Translations under genes and position numbers: made by a program
In this document: positions 7,700 to 17,317 of the stretch, one piece after another
Layout of the letters: each line of letters starts with the position of its first letter
How positions within the stretch are numbered: position 1 is the stretch's first letter
Notes under the pieces: model-generated
What the model saw: the letters and a program-made list of their open reading frames with translations, nothing else
Told to the model about the DNA's origin: nothing
Database searches by the model: none
Source of the DNA: Candidatus Poribacteria bacterium
GTDB taxonomy: Bacteria > Poribacteria > WGA-4E > GCA-2687025
Direction: 5' to 3'
DNA: 64,000 bases
NCBI GenBank assembly: GCA_018644665.1
Contig: JABGQA010000160.1
Coordinates: 1-64,000, forward strand

Positions 7700-9224
7700 C
7701 GCGACGTCGGCGCCCTATGACCGACCGTGGGCGGTCGCGGGCACGTTCTACCCCGCGTCGGCCGCCCAGTTGCAGACGCAAGTGGACCGCATGCTCGACG
7801 ACGCGCCGGATGTGCCGCTGACCGGCGCGCTGGCGGGAGTCGTCACGCCGCACGCGGGGTACGTGTACTCGGGCGGCGTCGCGGCCGCGGCGCTGAAGCA
7901 TCTCCGTGGACGGTCCTACGACACCGTCGTGCTCGTGGGGCCAAGCCACCATTTCAGCTTTGATGGCGTCGCCGTGCACGGGCGAGGCACGTTCCGCACG
8001 CCTCTGGGTTCCGTGCCGGTCGACGAGGACATGTGCGCCGCTCTCATCGCCGCAAGCCCGCACATTGACGACAATACCGATATCCACGCCCCGGAGCACG
8101 GCCTGGAGGTGCAGTTGCCCTTCCTACAGCGGCTGCTGACCGACTTCCGCATCGCGCCCATCGTCATGGCCGACTTCTCCGACGCCAACTGCTCCCTGCT
8201 CGCAGACGCGCTGACCCGTGCCGTCGAAGGGCGCAACGCGCTGGTGCTGACCACCACCGATCTGGCGCACTACCCCGGCTACGAAGACGCGACCGCCTCT
8301 GACACCGCGATGGTCGAGGCCATGGAGTCATTCGACCCGGACGAGGTGCGCGCGCGGTCCGACGCCTACCTGTCGCGGAGCATCCGCAACCTGCGCACCG
8401 CGATGTGCGGCCTAGGGCCCGTGGTGAGCGGCATCCGCCACGCGCAGCAGACCGGCGCGACCGGCCTACAGAGCCTGATGTACGCGAACTCCGGCGATGT
8501 CGAGGGCGGACAGCGAGATCAGGTCGTGGGATACGTGGCGGCCGCGTTCGTAGACGCCGGTCGCGAGGAGACTGTCGAACTGGGCGCAGCGGAACGCTCT
8601 CGGCCCGCGCCGGTGCAACCGCTCGCTCAGGACGGGGATGTCCCGGCGAATGCGCAGCGCGCCATGCTGCACGTCGCCCGCGACGCGATGACCCGACACA
8701 TCCACGGCCGCGATGCGGCGTCCATCGAGGCGTACAGCTTCACGGACGATCTCGTGGCCCACTTCGCCGACCGACGCGGCGTCTTCGTCACGCTTAAGGG
8801 CGGAGGCTCACTGCGTGGCTGCATCGGAGTCATCGTAACCAGTGAGCGCCTGTCCGAAACCATCCCCCGTATGGCGATCGCGGCCGCGACCGAAGATCCA
8901 CGGTTCCCGACCGTCACGGCGGAGGAGGCCCCGCTGCTGGAAGTCGAGATATCCGTCCTGACGCGCCCTCGGCGTGTCACGGACCTGGAGACGATTGAGG
9001 TAGGGCGTCACGGGCTCATCGTTCGGCAGGGCCAAAAGCAGGGGTTGCTCCTGCCACAGGTCGCCACGGAACAAGCCTGGAATCGCCGTCAATTCCTAGC
9101 CTATACTTGTCTCAAAGCCGGTCTGGACCCACGCGCGTTCGAGGATCCGGCGACGACGATCGAGACGTTCACCGCACACGCGTTCTCCGAGGCCGATTTC
9201 GAGGAACGGGGCTCCGACGAGTGA
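7689..9224 (+). CDS. MEMO1-AMMECR1 fusion (AmmeMemoRadiSam B plus A)
   Basis: The 511-residue protein joins two domains. The MEMO domain (about residues 8-275) has FYPAS, VTPHAGYVYSGGV, VLVGPSHH, the EHGLEVQLPFL strand and a Cys near MCGLGPV. It is a metal-binding, extradiol-dioxygenase-like fold. The AMMECR1 domain (about 325-500) has the invariant LRGCIG motif and DPRFPTVTAEE. In many prokaryotes these are separate genes clustered with a radical SAM enzyme (AmrS); no such gene lies in this window. The start at 7689 follows GAGGAAGG; an upstream in-frame ATG (7647) lies deep within DUF1844. The biochemical role is not established. Confidence 0.9.
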   Translation: MRSSATSAPYDRPWAVAGTFYPASAAQLQTQVDRMLDDAPDVPLTGALAGVVTPHAGYVYSGGVAAAALKHLRGRSYDTVVLVGPSHHFSFDGVAVHGRGTFRTPLGSVPVDEDMCAALIAASPHIDDNTDIHAPEHGLEVQLPFLQRLLTDFRIAPIVMADFSDANCSLLADALTRAVEGRNALVLTTTDLAHYPGYEDATASDTAMVEAMESFDPDEVRARSDAYLSRSIRNLRTAMCGLGPVVSGIRHAQQTGATGLQSLMYANSGDVEGGQRDQVVGYVAAAFVDAGREETVELGAAERSRPAPVQPLAQDGDVPANAQRAMLHVARDAMTRHIHGRDAASIEAYSFTDDLVAHFADRRGVFVTLKGGGSLRGCIGVIVTSERLSETIPRMAIAAATEDPRFPTVTAEEAPLLEVEISVLTRPRRVTDLETIEVGRHGLIVRQGQKQGLLLPQVATEQAWNRRQFLAYTCLKAGLDPRAFEDPATTIETFTAHAFSEADFEERGSDE

Positions 9225-10483
9225 GTATCGCGAAGGTTCGCGGAACACGAGACTTGCTGCCTGAGGACATGGTTGCGCAGCAACGCGTCGAGCAGGCGGC
9301 TCACGAGGTGTTCGCGCGCTTTGGCTACGGCGAGATACGCACTCCCATGTTCGAGCGTACGGAGCTGTTCGTGCGCGGAATCGGCGAGGCCACGGACATC
9401 GTGTCGAAGGAGATGTACACCTTCGATGACCGCGGCGGACGCAGTGTAACGTTGCGGCCCGAAGGCACCGCCGGGGTCGTTCGCGCCTGCCTGGAACAGA
9501 ATCTGTTCAAGCAGTCGCCCGTGCACAAGCTGTATTACGTGGGGCCAATGTTCCGCTACGAGCGCCCACAGGCCGGACGATACCGCGAGTTCTGGCAGGC
9601 GGGCATTGAGGCTTTCGGGGTGTCCGACCCTCTGATCGACGCGGAAGTGCTCGTGTGCGCCTACGAGTTCGTGGCCGCCCTCGGCATCAAGCCCGTGGAG
9701 ATCCGCCTCAACAGCATCGGGAACGAGGAGCGCCCCGCGTACATCGAGAAGCTCAAGGACTACATCCGACCGCGCCTTGCGGATCTCGGCGGCCGGGACC
9801 AGGAGCGATTCGAGGCCAACCCCTTGCGCATGCTCGACAGCAAGGACGCGCGCACCAGGGAGATGCTCGCAGACGCGCCCAAGGTCGCCGACCACCTGTC
9901 GTCCGAGTCCGTCGAGCACTTCGAGGCCGTGCGGCGGTTACTGGACAAGTCCGGCGTGCCGTATGAGGTGGACCCATACATCGTGCGGGGACTCGACTAC
10001 TACACGCGGACCGTGTTCGAGATCACCACGGACGGGCTTGGCGCGCAGGACGCGATCCTTGCGGGCGGCCGTTACGATGACTTGGTGTCCGAAGTCGGCG
10101 GACAGGCGGTCCCAGGCATCGGCTTTGCCGCCGGGCTGGACCGGCTGATACTGGCGATGCGCGAGCAGGATGTCGCCATCGACGAAGGCTCGAGGCACGA
10201 CGTGTACGTGGTCACCATCGGCGACGACACCCGCGAGACCGCGTTCGAGGCGCTCACCGCGCTGAGACGCGCGGGAATGCGCGCGGAGATGGATCACCAG
10301 GGACGCAGCGTGCGTGCGCAGATGAAGACCGCGAACCAACTCCGGGTTCCGTATGTGGTCGTCTTGGGCGAGGACGAGATCGCCCAACAGGAGGCGACCG
10401 TGCGGAACATGGATGACCAATCTCAGGAGACCGTGCCGTTGGCGGAGCTGGCCTCCCGCCTATCGGCACGCTCTAATCCCTGA
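9221..10483 (+). CDS. hisS: Histidyl-tRNA synthetase
   Basis: The 420-residue class II synthetase charges tRNA-His. It shows motif 2 ([19 protein letters not shown]), the histidine-specific loop [12 protein letters not shown], motif 3 ([13 protein letters not shown]) and a C-terminal anticodon-binding domain starting near residue 330 ([10 protein letters not shown]). The GTG at 9221 overlaps the previous stop and matches the family N-terminus ([14 protein letters not shown]). aspS follows 55 nt downstream, a common pairing. Confidence 0.95.
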   Translation: MSIAKVRGTRDLLPEDMVAQQRVEQAAHEVFARFGYGEIRTPMFERTELFVRGIGEATDIVSKEMYTFDDRGGRSVTLRPEGTAGVVRACLEQNLFKQSPVHKLYYVGPMFRYERPQAGRYREFWQAGIEAFGVSDPLIDAEVLVCAYEFVAALGIKPVEIRLNSIGNEERPAYIEKLKDYIRPRLADLGGRDQERFEANPLRMLDSKDARTREMLADAPKVADHLSSESVEHFEAVRRLLDKSGVPYEVDPYIVRGLDYYTRTVFEITTDGLGAQDAILAGGRYDDLVSEVGGQAVPGIGFAAGLDRLILAMREQDVAIDEGSRHDVYVVTIGDDTRETAFEALTALRRAGMRAEMDHQGRSVRAQMKTANQLRVPYVVVLGEDEIAQQEATVRNMDDQSQETVPLAELASRLSARSNP

Positions 10484-10538
10484 CCACCACCGGTCATCCC
10501 GTTTCCCAGTGTGTCGCACATAGAGAAAGCTCCGAGTA

Positions 10539-12314
10539 ATGCTGATCCATCGTACGTCGTATTGTGGCGACCTCCGACGACCGGACGTCGGGTCCGAGTC
10601 CACCGTAACCGGGTGGGTGCAGACGCGACGAGATCACGGCGGCTGCATCTTCATCGACCTGCGCGACCGTTCGGGTCTCGTCCAGTTGGTGTTCGACCCG
10701 CAGATAGACGCGAAGGCGCACGAAGAGGCCAGGCGCATACGCAACGAGTTCGTCCTCGGCGCCAAGGGCGTCGTGCGCGACCGCATGGAAGGCGCGACGA
10801 ACCCAAACCTGCCGACCGGCGAAGTGGAGATCGCCGTCTCGCAACTCGACATCCTGAACGTCGCCGAGACGCCGCCTTTCCTCATTGAGGACGACGCGAA
10901 CGTCGACGAAGAGGTGCGGATGCGCTACCGCTACCTCGACCTGCGCCGCCCGAAGATCGCGAAACTCCTGCAACTGCGACACCGCGTGACGCAGACCGTC
11001 CGCGAATACATGGACGCGAACGGATTCCTCGACGTCGAAACCCCGGTCCTGACGAAGAGCACGCCCGAAGGCGCACGGGATTACCTCGTGCCCAGCCGTG
11101 TGAGTCCAGGGCAGTTCTACGCCCTGCCGCAGAGCCCGCAGCTCTTCAAGCAGATGCTCATGATCGCCGGCGTGGACCGCTACTACCAGATCGTGAAGTG
11201 CTTCCGCGACGAAGACGCGCGGTCGAACCGTCAGGCGGAGTTCACGCAGATCGACGTCGAGATGTCCTTCGTCACCCAGGACGACGTGTTCGCCGTTGTC
11301 GAAGGGTGTATGCGGGAACTCTGGAAGCTCATCGACGTGGACATACCGACGTCGTTCCGTCGCATTCCACACGCCGAAGCAATCGGAAAGTACGGTTCCG
11401 ACAAGCCCGACCTGCGCTTTGGAATGGAACTCGTCGACATCGGCGACCTGGCGGCGACGGCGGAGTTCCGCGTGTTCCAGACCGTGCTGGAGAACAAGGG
11501 GCTCATCAAGGGCATCACCGTCCCCGGCGGCACGTCCCTGTCACGCAGCCAGATAGACGACCTCACGAAGTTCGTGAGCCGTCACGGCGCGAAGGGCCTC
11601 GCGTGGATGCGCGTCACCGAGGAGGGGATCGACTCGCCCATCGCGCGATTCTTCCCGGACGAGACGCTCGCTGCGCTACCGGAGCGCATGGACGCGAAGC
11701 CGGGCGACATGCTGATGTTTGTCGCCGACACGCCCAAGGTGACCCACGAAGCTCTCGGCGCGCTGCGTATCGAGTTGGCCGAACGCCTCGACCTCATCGA
11801 GGAAGGCCGATACGAGTTCGCCTGGGTCGTGGACTTCCCGCTCTTCCACCACGATCCCGACAACGACCGGTGGGCATCCGAGCATCACCCCTTCACGCAG
11901 CCGCGTCCCGAGGACGTGCCGCTCCTCGATAGCGATCCTGCCGCGGTGCTTTCCCTCGCGTACGACCTCTCCGTGAACGGCGAAGAGGTGTGGGGCGGCA
12001 GCATTCGTATCCACGACCGCGCGGTGCAGACGAAGGTGTTCGACCTTCTCAATATCAGCCCGGAGGACCAGCAAGAGCGCTTCGGGTTCTTCCTGGACGC
12101 GCTGAAGTACGGCACGCCTCCGCACGGTGGGATCGCCTGCGGTCTCGACCGCCTGGTGATGCTCCTAGCTGAAGAGCCGTCCATCCGCGAGGTGATGGCG
12201 TTCCCCAAGACGCAGACGGGGACGTGCCTTGTCACAGATGCCCCCTCGTCGGTGTCGCCGGAACAGTTGGACGAGGTGCACATGATCGTAGACGCGCCGG
12301 ACGTCGATGACTGA
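10539..12314 (+). CDS. aspS: Aspartyl-tRNA synthetase, bacterial type
   Basis: The 591-residue enzyme has an N-terminal OB-fold anticodon domain ([19 protein letters not shown]), the bacterial GAD insertion (about residues 295-405), class II motif 2 ([18 protein letters not shown]) and motif 3 ([13 protein letters not shown]). Its length fits the bacterial AspRS. Whether it also charges tRNA-Asn cannot be decided here, since no gatCAB genes or AsnRS are visible. Confidence 0.95.
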   Translation: MLIHRTSYCGDLRRPDVGSESTVTGWVQTRRDHGGCIFIDLRDRSGLVQLVFDPQIDAKAHEEARRIRNEFVLGAKGVVRDRMEGATNPNLPTGEVEIAVSQLDILNVAETPPFLIEDDANVDEEVRMRYRYLDLRRPKIAKLLQLRHRVTQTVREYMDANGFLDVETPVLTKSTPEGARDYLVPSRVSPGQFYALPQSPQLFKQMLMIAGVDRYYQIVKCFRDEDARSNRQAEFTQIDVEMSFVTQDDVFAVVEGCMRELWKLIDVDIPTSFRRIPHAEAIGKYGSDKPDLRFGMELVDIGDLAATAEFRVFQTVLENKGLIKGITVPGGTSLSRSQIDDLTKFVSRHGAKGLAWMRVTEEGIDSPIARFFPDETLAALPERMDAKPGDMLMFVADTPKVTHEALGALRIELAERLDLIEEGRYEFAWVVDFPLFHHDPDNDRWASEHHPFTQPRPEDVPLLDSDPAAVLSLAYDLSVNGEEVWGGSIRIHDRAVQTKVFDLLNISPEDQQERFGFFLDALKYGTPPHGGIACGLDRLVMLLAEEPSIREVMAFPKTQTGTCLVTDAPSSVSPEQLDEVHMIVDAPDVDD

Positions 12315-12326
12315 CGGGGGCAGTGC

Positions 12327-13670
12327 ATGGGCAGGAGGGCGCGCGTCGGCATCCTAGTGGCGATTGCCGCGCTGACAGCGTGTCCCCTGCCCCTGCGCGC
12401 CACCACGCGGTACATCGATCGGGACGCGCCGGAGCGAGGACCGGTTGACGCCGTCAGGATCGTGGGCAACAGGGGCATCGGCGAGAACGAGATCCTGAAC
12501 GCCCTCGGGCAAGGCCCAGACGACATCAAGAACGCGGTCCGTGTGATGCAGGGCGTGTTGCCGTACTTCCGCAGCGTCGAGTGGAGTGTCGAGAAAGAAG
12601 GCGACCGCCGCGTGTTGCTCATCGATGTCGTCGAGCACACGGAGTTGGAAGGGCTGACGGAGTTGTCCGCGGCGTTCAACCGCGTCTCCGGTTGGGCGTG
12701 GGGGTTGCGGCGCGACTGGTGGCGCCGAGCCGACATTCGCTCGGACCCGAAGGGCCGCTTCTTCGCCGAGGCGCGATACGCCTTCGGGAACGACCGGTGG
12801 CAGCACCGCTACGGCGCCGAGGCCCGATGGTTCGTCCGGCGGCGGCACGAGATCGTCGCGACGGCGCTCCGGCAGCGATGGCTGGCGCCCCGTGACATCG
12901 ACGTCATGCCGAACAACGCGGAACAGACGTTCCTCGCGATGACCTACGGCGCCGACTACCGGGACTACCACGAACGGCTCGGCTCGGAGTTGTCCGTCCG
13001 CGCGCAGACGGAGGACACGCGGCACACCGTGACGACGCGAGTCGTCGCGGAGAGGCACGTGAGCATGACCACGGCGAGCGGGTGGAGCCTGTTCGCGCCG
13101 CGCGGTGGCTCTGAGGCGAACATGCCTGCGACTCCCGGGCGGTTGCGGGCGATCACGGCCGAGTACGAATTCGACGGCCGCAACGGGCCGGTGTTCACCG
13201 AAGGGTGGGCGCAGTCCGTGGCTGTCGAGCGGTCGCTGCCGGGGCTCGGGTCGGACTTCGCGTTCACGCGCGTGCAGTCGCACACGCGCGCGTACTTCCG
13301 TTTCGGAGACGACTTCGTGAACGCGCGTCTGCGGGTCGTCCTCGCGGGCGGTGATCCCCCGCTGCAACGGCAGGTGGTATGGGGTGGCTCGGGGTCGTTG
13401 AGGGGATACGAACGGCACGCATTCGTCGGCCCGAACGGGTGGCTAACGAATGTCGAGTATCGACGTCACTTCTTCAGCGGCACGTTTGGGCTGGTGTTTG
13501 CGGACGCGGCACGCGTCTGGGGCGCCGGGTTGGGTTCGGACACAACAGCAGTTCATGCCTCGGTGGGGTATGGGATTCTGCTGGAGAACGCGCTACGCGT
13601 GCGGGTCGCGCGCGCTCTGCGCTCAGGCGCAAGGGCGCGATGGCACGTGCGTTGGGCGCGTACGTTCTGA
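12327..13670 (+). CDS. Omp85/BamA-TamA-like outer-membrane protein with one POTRA
   Basis: The 447-residue protein starts with a signal peptide (cleavage near residue 25). One POTRA-like domain follows (VDAVRIVGNRGIGENEILNAL to about residue 105), then a beta-rich region of about 340 residues ending in phenylalanine, as in many outer-membrane barrels. The barrel contains VVWGGSGSLRGYERHAF, matching the conserved (V/L)RGY/F signature of the Omp85 L6 loop. With one POTRA it is too short for BamA (five) or TamA (three), so it resembles short Omp85 proteins. It is followed 13 nt later by der. Confidence 0.75.
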   Translation: MGRRARVGILVAIAALTACPLPLRATTRYIDRDAPERGPVDAVRIVGNRGIGENEILNALGQGPDDIKNAVRVMQGVLPYFRSVEWSVEKEGDRRVLLIDVVEHTELEGLTELSAAFNRVSGWAWGLRRDWWRRADIRSDPKGRFFAEARYAFGNDRWQHRYGAEARWFVRRRHEIVATALRQRWLAPRDIDVMPNNAEQTFLAMTYGADYRDYHERLGSELSVRAQTEDTRHTVTTRVVAERHVSMTTASGWSLFAPRGGSEANMPATPGRLRAITAEYEFDGRNGPVFTEGWAQSVAVERSLPGLGSDFAFTRVQSHTRAYFRFGDDFVNARLRVVLAGGDPPLQRQVVWGGSGSLRGYERHAFVGPNGWLTNVEYRRHFFSGTFGLVFADAARVWGAGLGSDTTAVHASVGYGILLENALRVRVARALRSGARARWHVRWARTF

Positions 13671-13683
13671 GATTGGGTTAGCA

Positions 13684-15033
13684 GTGAGTGTTCCCGTAGT
13701 AGCTATCGTTGGACGGCCGAACGTCGGCAAGTCGTCGCTCTTCAACCGGGTCGTGGGCAAGTTTCTCGCCGTTGTGGACGACATACCGGGCGTAACGCGC
13801 GACCGTCTGTACGCGCCCGTCGAGTGGAGCGGCGCTTCCTTCAAGATCGTGGACACAGGGGGTGTCATCTTCAACCCCGACGACCCGATGATCGACCAGG
13901 TCCGGGCGCAGGTCGATATCGCGGTGCGCGAGGCGTCACTCGTGTGGCTCGTGCTCGACACGATCGAGGGGATATCGCCCGCCGACCGAACAGTGGCGGA
14001 GATGCTTCATCGGATCAGCAAGCCGGTGGTAGCCGTCGCGCACAAGGCCGACCACGAAGGCATCGAGTTGGATGCCGCGGAGATGTACGAACTCGGCTTC
14101 GACGAGGTCGTGCCGGTGTCATCAATCCACCGCCGGGGTCTCCGCAACCTCATGGATGCGACGGTCAGACGTCTCCCAACCGACGAGGAGCGCGGCGAGG
14201 AGGAGGCCGAGGACGACGTCATCCAACCGTTGCGCGTCGCCATCGTCGGCCGGCCGAACGCCGGGAAGTCGTCCATCGTAAATGCGCTCATCGGCGAGGA
14301 ACGCGTCATCGTCGACTCCCGGCCTGGCACGACGCGTGACGCCATCAACGAGCAGTTCGAATGGCAGAATGCGTCCTTCGAGTTGATCGACACGGCGGGG
14401 ATGCGTCGCAAAGCCAAGATCGACGACGGCGGCATCGAGCAGCACTCGGTGCTGCGCGCGACCCGAAGCATCCAGCAGAGCGACGTGTCGTGGCTCGTCT
14501 TGGACGTCACCACGGAGATGTCCCACCAGGACAAGACCATCGCCGGGTTTGTGGCGCGCTACGGCAAGCTGTGTATCCTCGTCGCCAACAAGTGGGACTT
14601 GGTCGAGAAGGACAACGACACCTTCAACGAGTACTCCGAGTGGATTCGCCACGAGTTCCGCGCCCTGGACTACCTGCCGATCGTGTTCACGTCCGCTCTC
14701 ACGAAGCAGCGTATCGAGTCGCTGCTGGAGCTGAGTCAGCAGTTGTACCGCACGGGCAGCACGCGCATCCCAACGCCGCTGCTCAACGAGTTCCTCGCCT
14801 CGGTTACAATGGAGCAGAGCCCGCGGGCAATAGGCGGAGGACGGCGGCCGGCGCTGAAGTACATCACCCAAGCCGAGGTGTTGCCGCCGACGTTCGTGGT
14901 GTTCACGTCGTATCCCAGGGAGATCCAGCCGAGTTACGAGGCCTACCTGATCCGCCGCCTACGCGAGGAGTTCGACTTCCATGGCGTGCCCATCAAGATG
15001 GTCTTCCGCGACTCGCGACCCGAGAGTGAGTGA
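13684..15033 (+). CDS. der: Ribosome-associated GTPase Der (EngA)
   Basis: The 449-residue protein has two tandem GTPase domains. Domain 1 has GRPNVGKSS, DIPGVTRD and DTGG. Domain 2 begins near residue 182 with GRPNAGKSS, SRPGTTRD, DTAG and NKWD. The C-terminal KH-like domain starts near residue 350. In domain 1 the G4 motif is AHKAD rather than NKxD. Der works in 50S subunit assembly. The GTG start at 13684 matches the family N-terminus, PVVAIVGRPNVGKSS; an in-frame extension would lie inside the preceding barrel gene. Confidence 0.95.
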   Translation: MSVPVVAIVGRPNVGKSSLFNRVVGKFLAVVDDIPGVTRDRLYAPVEWSGASFKIVDTGGVIFNPDDPMIDQVRAQVDIAVREASLVWLVLDTIEGISPADRTVAEMLHRISKPVVAVAHKADHEGIELDAAEMYELGFDEVVPVSSIHRRGLRNLMDATVRRLPTDEERGEEEAEDDVIQPLRVAIVGRPNAGKSSIVNALIGEERVIVDSRPGTTRDAINEQFEWQNASFELIDTAGMRRKAKIDDGGIEQHSVLRATRSIQQSDVSWLVLDVTTEMSHQDKTIAGFVARYGKLCILVANKWDLVEKDNDTFNEYSEWIRHEFRALDYLPIVFTSALTKQRIESLLELSQQLYRTGSTRIPTPLLNEFLASVTMEQSPRAIGGGRRPALKYITQAEVLPPTFVVFTSYPREIQPSYEAYLIRRLREEFDFHGVPIKMVFRDSRPESE

Positions 15034-15037
15034 CCGA

Positions 15038-16075
15038 ATGGCAATCGCTACCGTCGATACGAGCGTTGCGGAACAGGTCGCGGCAGTGCGCGGAGGCCTC
15101 GGCGTCTTCGACCTGTCGGACCGTGGCAAACTCCGCGTGACCGGCTCGGAGCGCGCGACTTGGTTCCACGGCATGGGCTCCAACGATGTCGAAGGACTGT
15201 CCGTCGGCGCGGGCAACCTCGGCGCGGTGCTCACGGATCGCGGGAAGATGCTCGGCGACTACCGTCTGATCGTCCGTGAAGAGGACCTCCTGGTCGACAC
15301 CGAGCCGGGACTAGGCGCGGCGCTGGCCGAGCGGCTCGACCGCTTCCTGATCTCCGAAGACGCGGCCATCAGCGACGAGGCCGACGCGTGGTCGCTGTTC
15401 GGCATCGCGGGGCCGGCCGCGGCCGCGCGTCTCTCCGACCGCCTCTCGGTCGATGTCGGGGGGCTCGAAGAACACGCGTCGCTGACCGCCACGACGGACG
15501 ACGGCGATGTGACGATCGCGTGCCGGAACCGCACGGGCGAGATGGGGTACGACCTCTGGATCGCGCGTGACGCCGGAGAAGCGCTGTGGGCCACGCTGAC
15601 GGCGGACGGTGTCGCCGAGGTCGGCGCCGATGCGTTGGAAGCATTGCGCATCGAGGCGGCCATCGCGCGGTACGGCATGGATACCGACGAAGACATCATT
15701 CCTCTCGAAGCCGGGCTGTACCAGGCCATCGACTTCGAGAAGGGCTGCTACGTCGGGCAGGAGATCGTCGCGCGCATGCACTACCGTGGCCATCCCAACA
15801 AGCTACTCGTCGGGCTCCGCTTCGACGGCGAGCCGACGGTGGAGTTGCGGGCGGAACTGTTTGAGGAAGGCGACGACAGCAAGGCCCGGGGCTTCGTCAC
15901 GAGCCTTGCTCATTCGCCAACGCTCGGAGCCATGATCGGCCTGGGTTACGCGCGGACGCAGTTCGCCGAGGCTGGCTCGCGCTTGCGTGCCGCGGCGGCC
16001 GACGGCTTCGCGTGGGTTGAAGTCGTTCCCACGCCGTTTGTGCCTTCCCCGTTCCCGGAAGCAAAGGCGCCGTAG
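15038..16075 (+). CDS. ygfZ: YgfZ/GcvT-domain folate-binding protein
   Basis: The 345-residue aminomethyltransferase-fold protein has the YgfZ signature KGCYVGQEIVARMHYRG, whose Cys is the conserved one of the family. The N-terminus (GVFDLSDRGKLRVTG) resembles GcvT. YgfZ/IBA57-like proteins assist folate-dependent iron-sulfur cluster maintenance. An alternative GTG at 15026 overlaps der; ATG 15038 was chosen because GAGTGAG is suitably spaced. A hydroxyacid dehydrogenase gene follows after 3 nt. Confidence 0.85.
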   Translation: MAIATVDTSVAEQVAAVRGGLGVFDLSDRGKLRVTGSERATWFHGMGSNDVEGLSVGAGNLGAVLTDRGKMLGDYRLIVREEDLLVDTEPGLGAALAERLDRFLISEDAAISDEADAWSLFGIAGPAAAARLSDRLSVDVGGLEEHASLTATTDDGDVTIACRNRTGEMGYDLWIARDAGEALWATLTADGVAEVGADALEALRIEAAIARYGMDTDEDIIPLEAGLYQAIDFEKGCYVGQEIVARMHYRGHPNKLLVGLRFDGEPTVELRAELFEEGDDSKARGFVTSLAHSPTLGAMIGLGYARTQFAEAGSRLRAAAADGFAWVEVVPTPFVPSPFPEAKAP

Positions 16076-16078
16076 CGG

Positions 16079-17044
16079 ATGCCTAACGTCGCCTACTTCA
16101 CGCATCAGGACGCGGACATCGCGGCCGAGATCACGCGACATGCCCCGGCGAGCTACCGCGTCACGACCCACGCGATGTCCCTCTCCGACGACGAGAAGTC
16201 GCCCATCGTCGCCGAGGTGGACTACCTGATCCTCTTCCCGGGGCGCATAACGGAGCCGCTCCTGCGCGCGGGGAAGAGCCTCCGCCTGATCCAGCTTGTC
16301 AGCGCCGGTTACGAGCACATGCCGCTCCCGCTCTGCCGTGAGTTGGGGATCCCGGTGGCGAACAACGGCGGCACGAACTCCACGGACGTCGCCGAGCACA
16401 CCGTCGCGCTTATCCTGGCGCAGTACCGACGCATGGTCGAACTCGACCGGAAGATGCGCGCCGACCCGACCCTCGATGTACCCGTCGCGCGCTCCACCTA
16501 CACGGTGGACGGGAAGACGGTCGGGATCATCGGCCTGGGGAATATAGGGACCAAGGTCGCGCGACTAGCGCGCGCGTTCGGCGCGAACGTGATCTACGCG
16601 GACGAAGCTCCGGCGGACCTGGCGCGTGATGCGGACCTGGGCATCCGACGCGTCGACCTGCCCGACCTGCTTGCCGCGTCCGACGTGGTGACGCTACACG
16701 TTCCACTCGCGCCATCGACGGACGGGCTGATCGGCGCCGCGGCGCTGGAGCGCATGAAGTCGTCGGCGATCCTCGTCAATACGTGCCGGGGACGTGTGGT
16801 GGACGAAGCGGCGCTGATAGAAGCCCTGCGCGCGGGCGGAATCGCTGGCGCGGCGTTGGACGTTCTCGAACGCGAGCCGCCCTCCACGGACAACCCGCTT
16901 CTAAGGATGAACAACGTCACGCTGACCCCACACACCGCAGGTATCACATTCGACACATGGGCGCGACGCGGTCAGTTCATCTTCGAGAACATCGCGCGCG
17001 TGGAGCGTGGCGAGACCCCGCTCGCCGTCGTGTCCGGCGCGTAG
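16079..17044 (+). CDS. D-2-hydroxyacid dehydrogenase family protein
   Basis: The 321-residue protein has the NAD-binding motif TVGIIGLGNIGTKVARLA near residue 142. The catalytic triad of the D-isomer-specific family is present: Arg in NTCRGRVVDE, Glu in LEREPPSTDNPL, His in LTPHTAG. It could act on phosphoglycerate, glyoxylate/hydroxypyruvate or another 2-oxoacid. It lacks the C-terminal ACT domain of long SerA enzymes, and the substrate cannot be assigned. The 274 nt downstream hold no gene that I can see. Confidence 0.85.
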   Translation: MPNVAYFTHQDADIAAEITRHAPASYRVTTHAMSLSDDEKSPIVAEVDYLILFPGRITEPLLRAGKSLRLIQLVSAGYEHMPLPLCRELGIPVANNGGTNSTDVAEHTVALILAQYRRMVELDRKMRADPTLDVPVARSTYTVDGKTVGIIGLGNIGTKVARLARAFGANVIYADEAPADLARDADLGIRRVDLPDLLAASDVVTLHVPLAPSTDGLIGAAALERMKSSAILVNTCRGRVVDEAALIEALRAGGIAGAALDVLEREPPSTDNPLLRMNNVTLTPHTAGITFDTWARRGQFIFENIARVERGETPLAVVSGA

Positions 17045-17317
17045 GCGAGGCGCGCCGATAGTCGGTCGGCGTGTGCGAGCGCGGACACGCGCGAAGACCG
17101 GCCCCAGCACTCCCTGACGACCTGATTCCCAACTTCCGTCCGGTCGCGAAACCGTTGCGCGTACTCCCCTTGCAGGGGTAGATGGAGATGGGGTCCACGC
17201 GCCACCAAGCGCGCCCTCCCTGCTCGCCTCGACGAGCGCCGTTGCCCCACGCGTCCCGGCCTGACAGAATGTGCTGTCCCTCGTGCGGCTGTTCCACGCG
17301 TAATCCCGGAGACGCTG

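Noticed and set aside
12354-13418. 354-codon minus-strand frame opposite the Omp85 gene
   Set aside because: It is an antisense shadow with high His/Arg/Val and no recognisable domain; the plus-strand barrel has a signal peptide, POTRA and Omp85 motif.
14122-14871. 249-codon minus-strand frame within der
   Set aside because: Lies wholly inside conserved GTPase motifs on the other strand.
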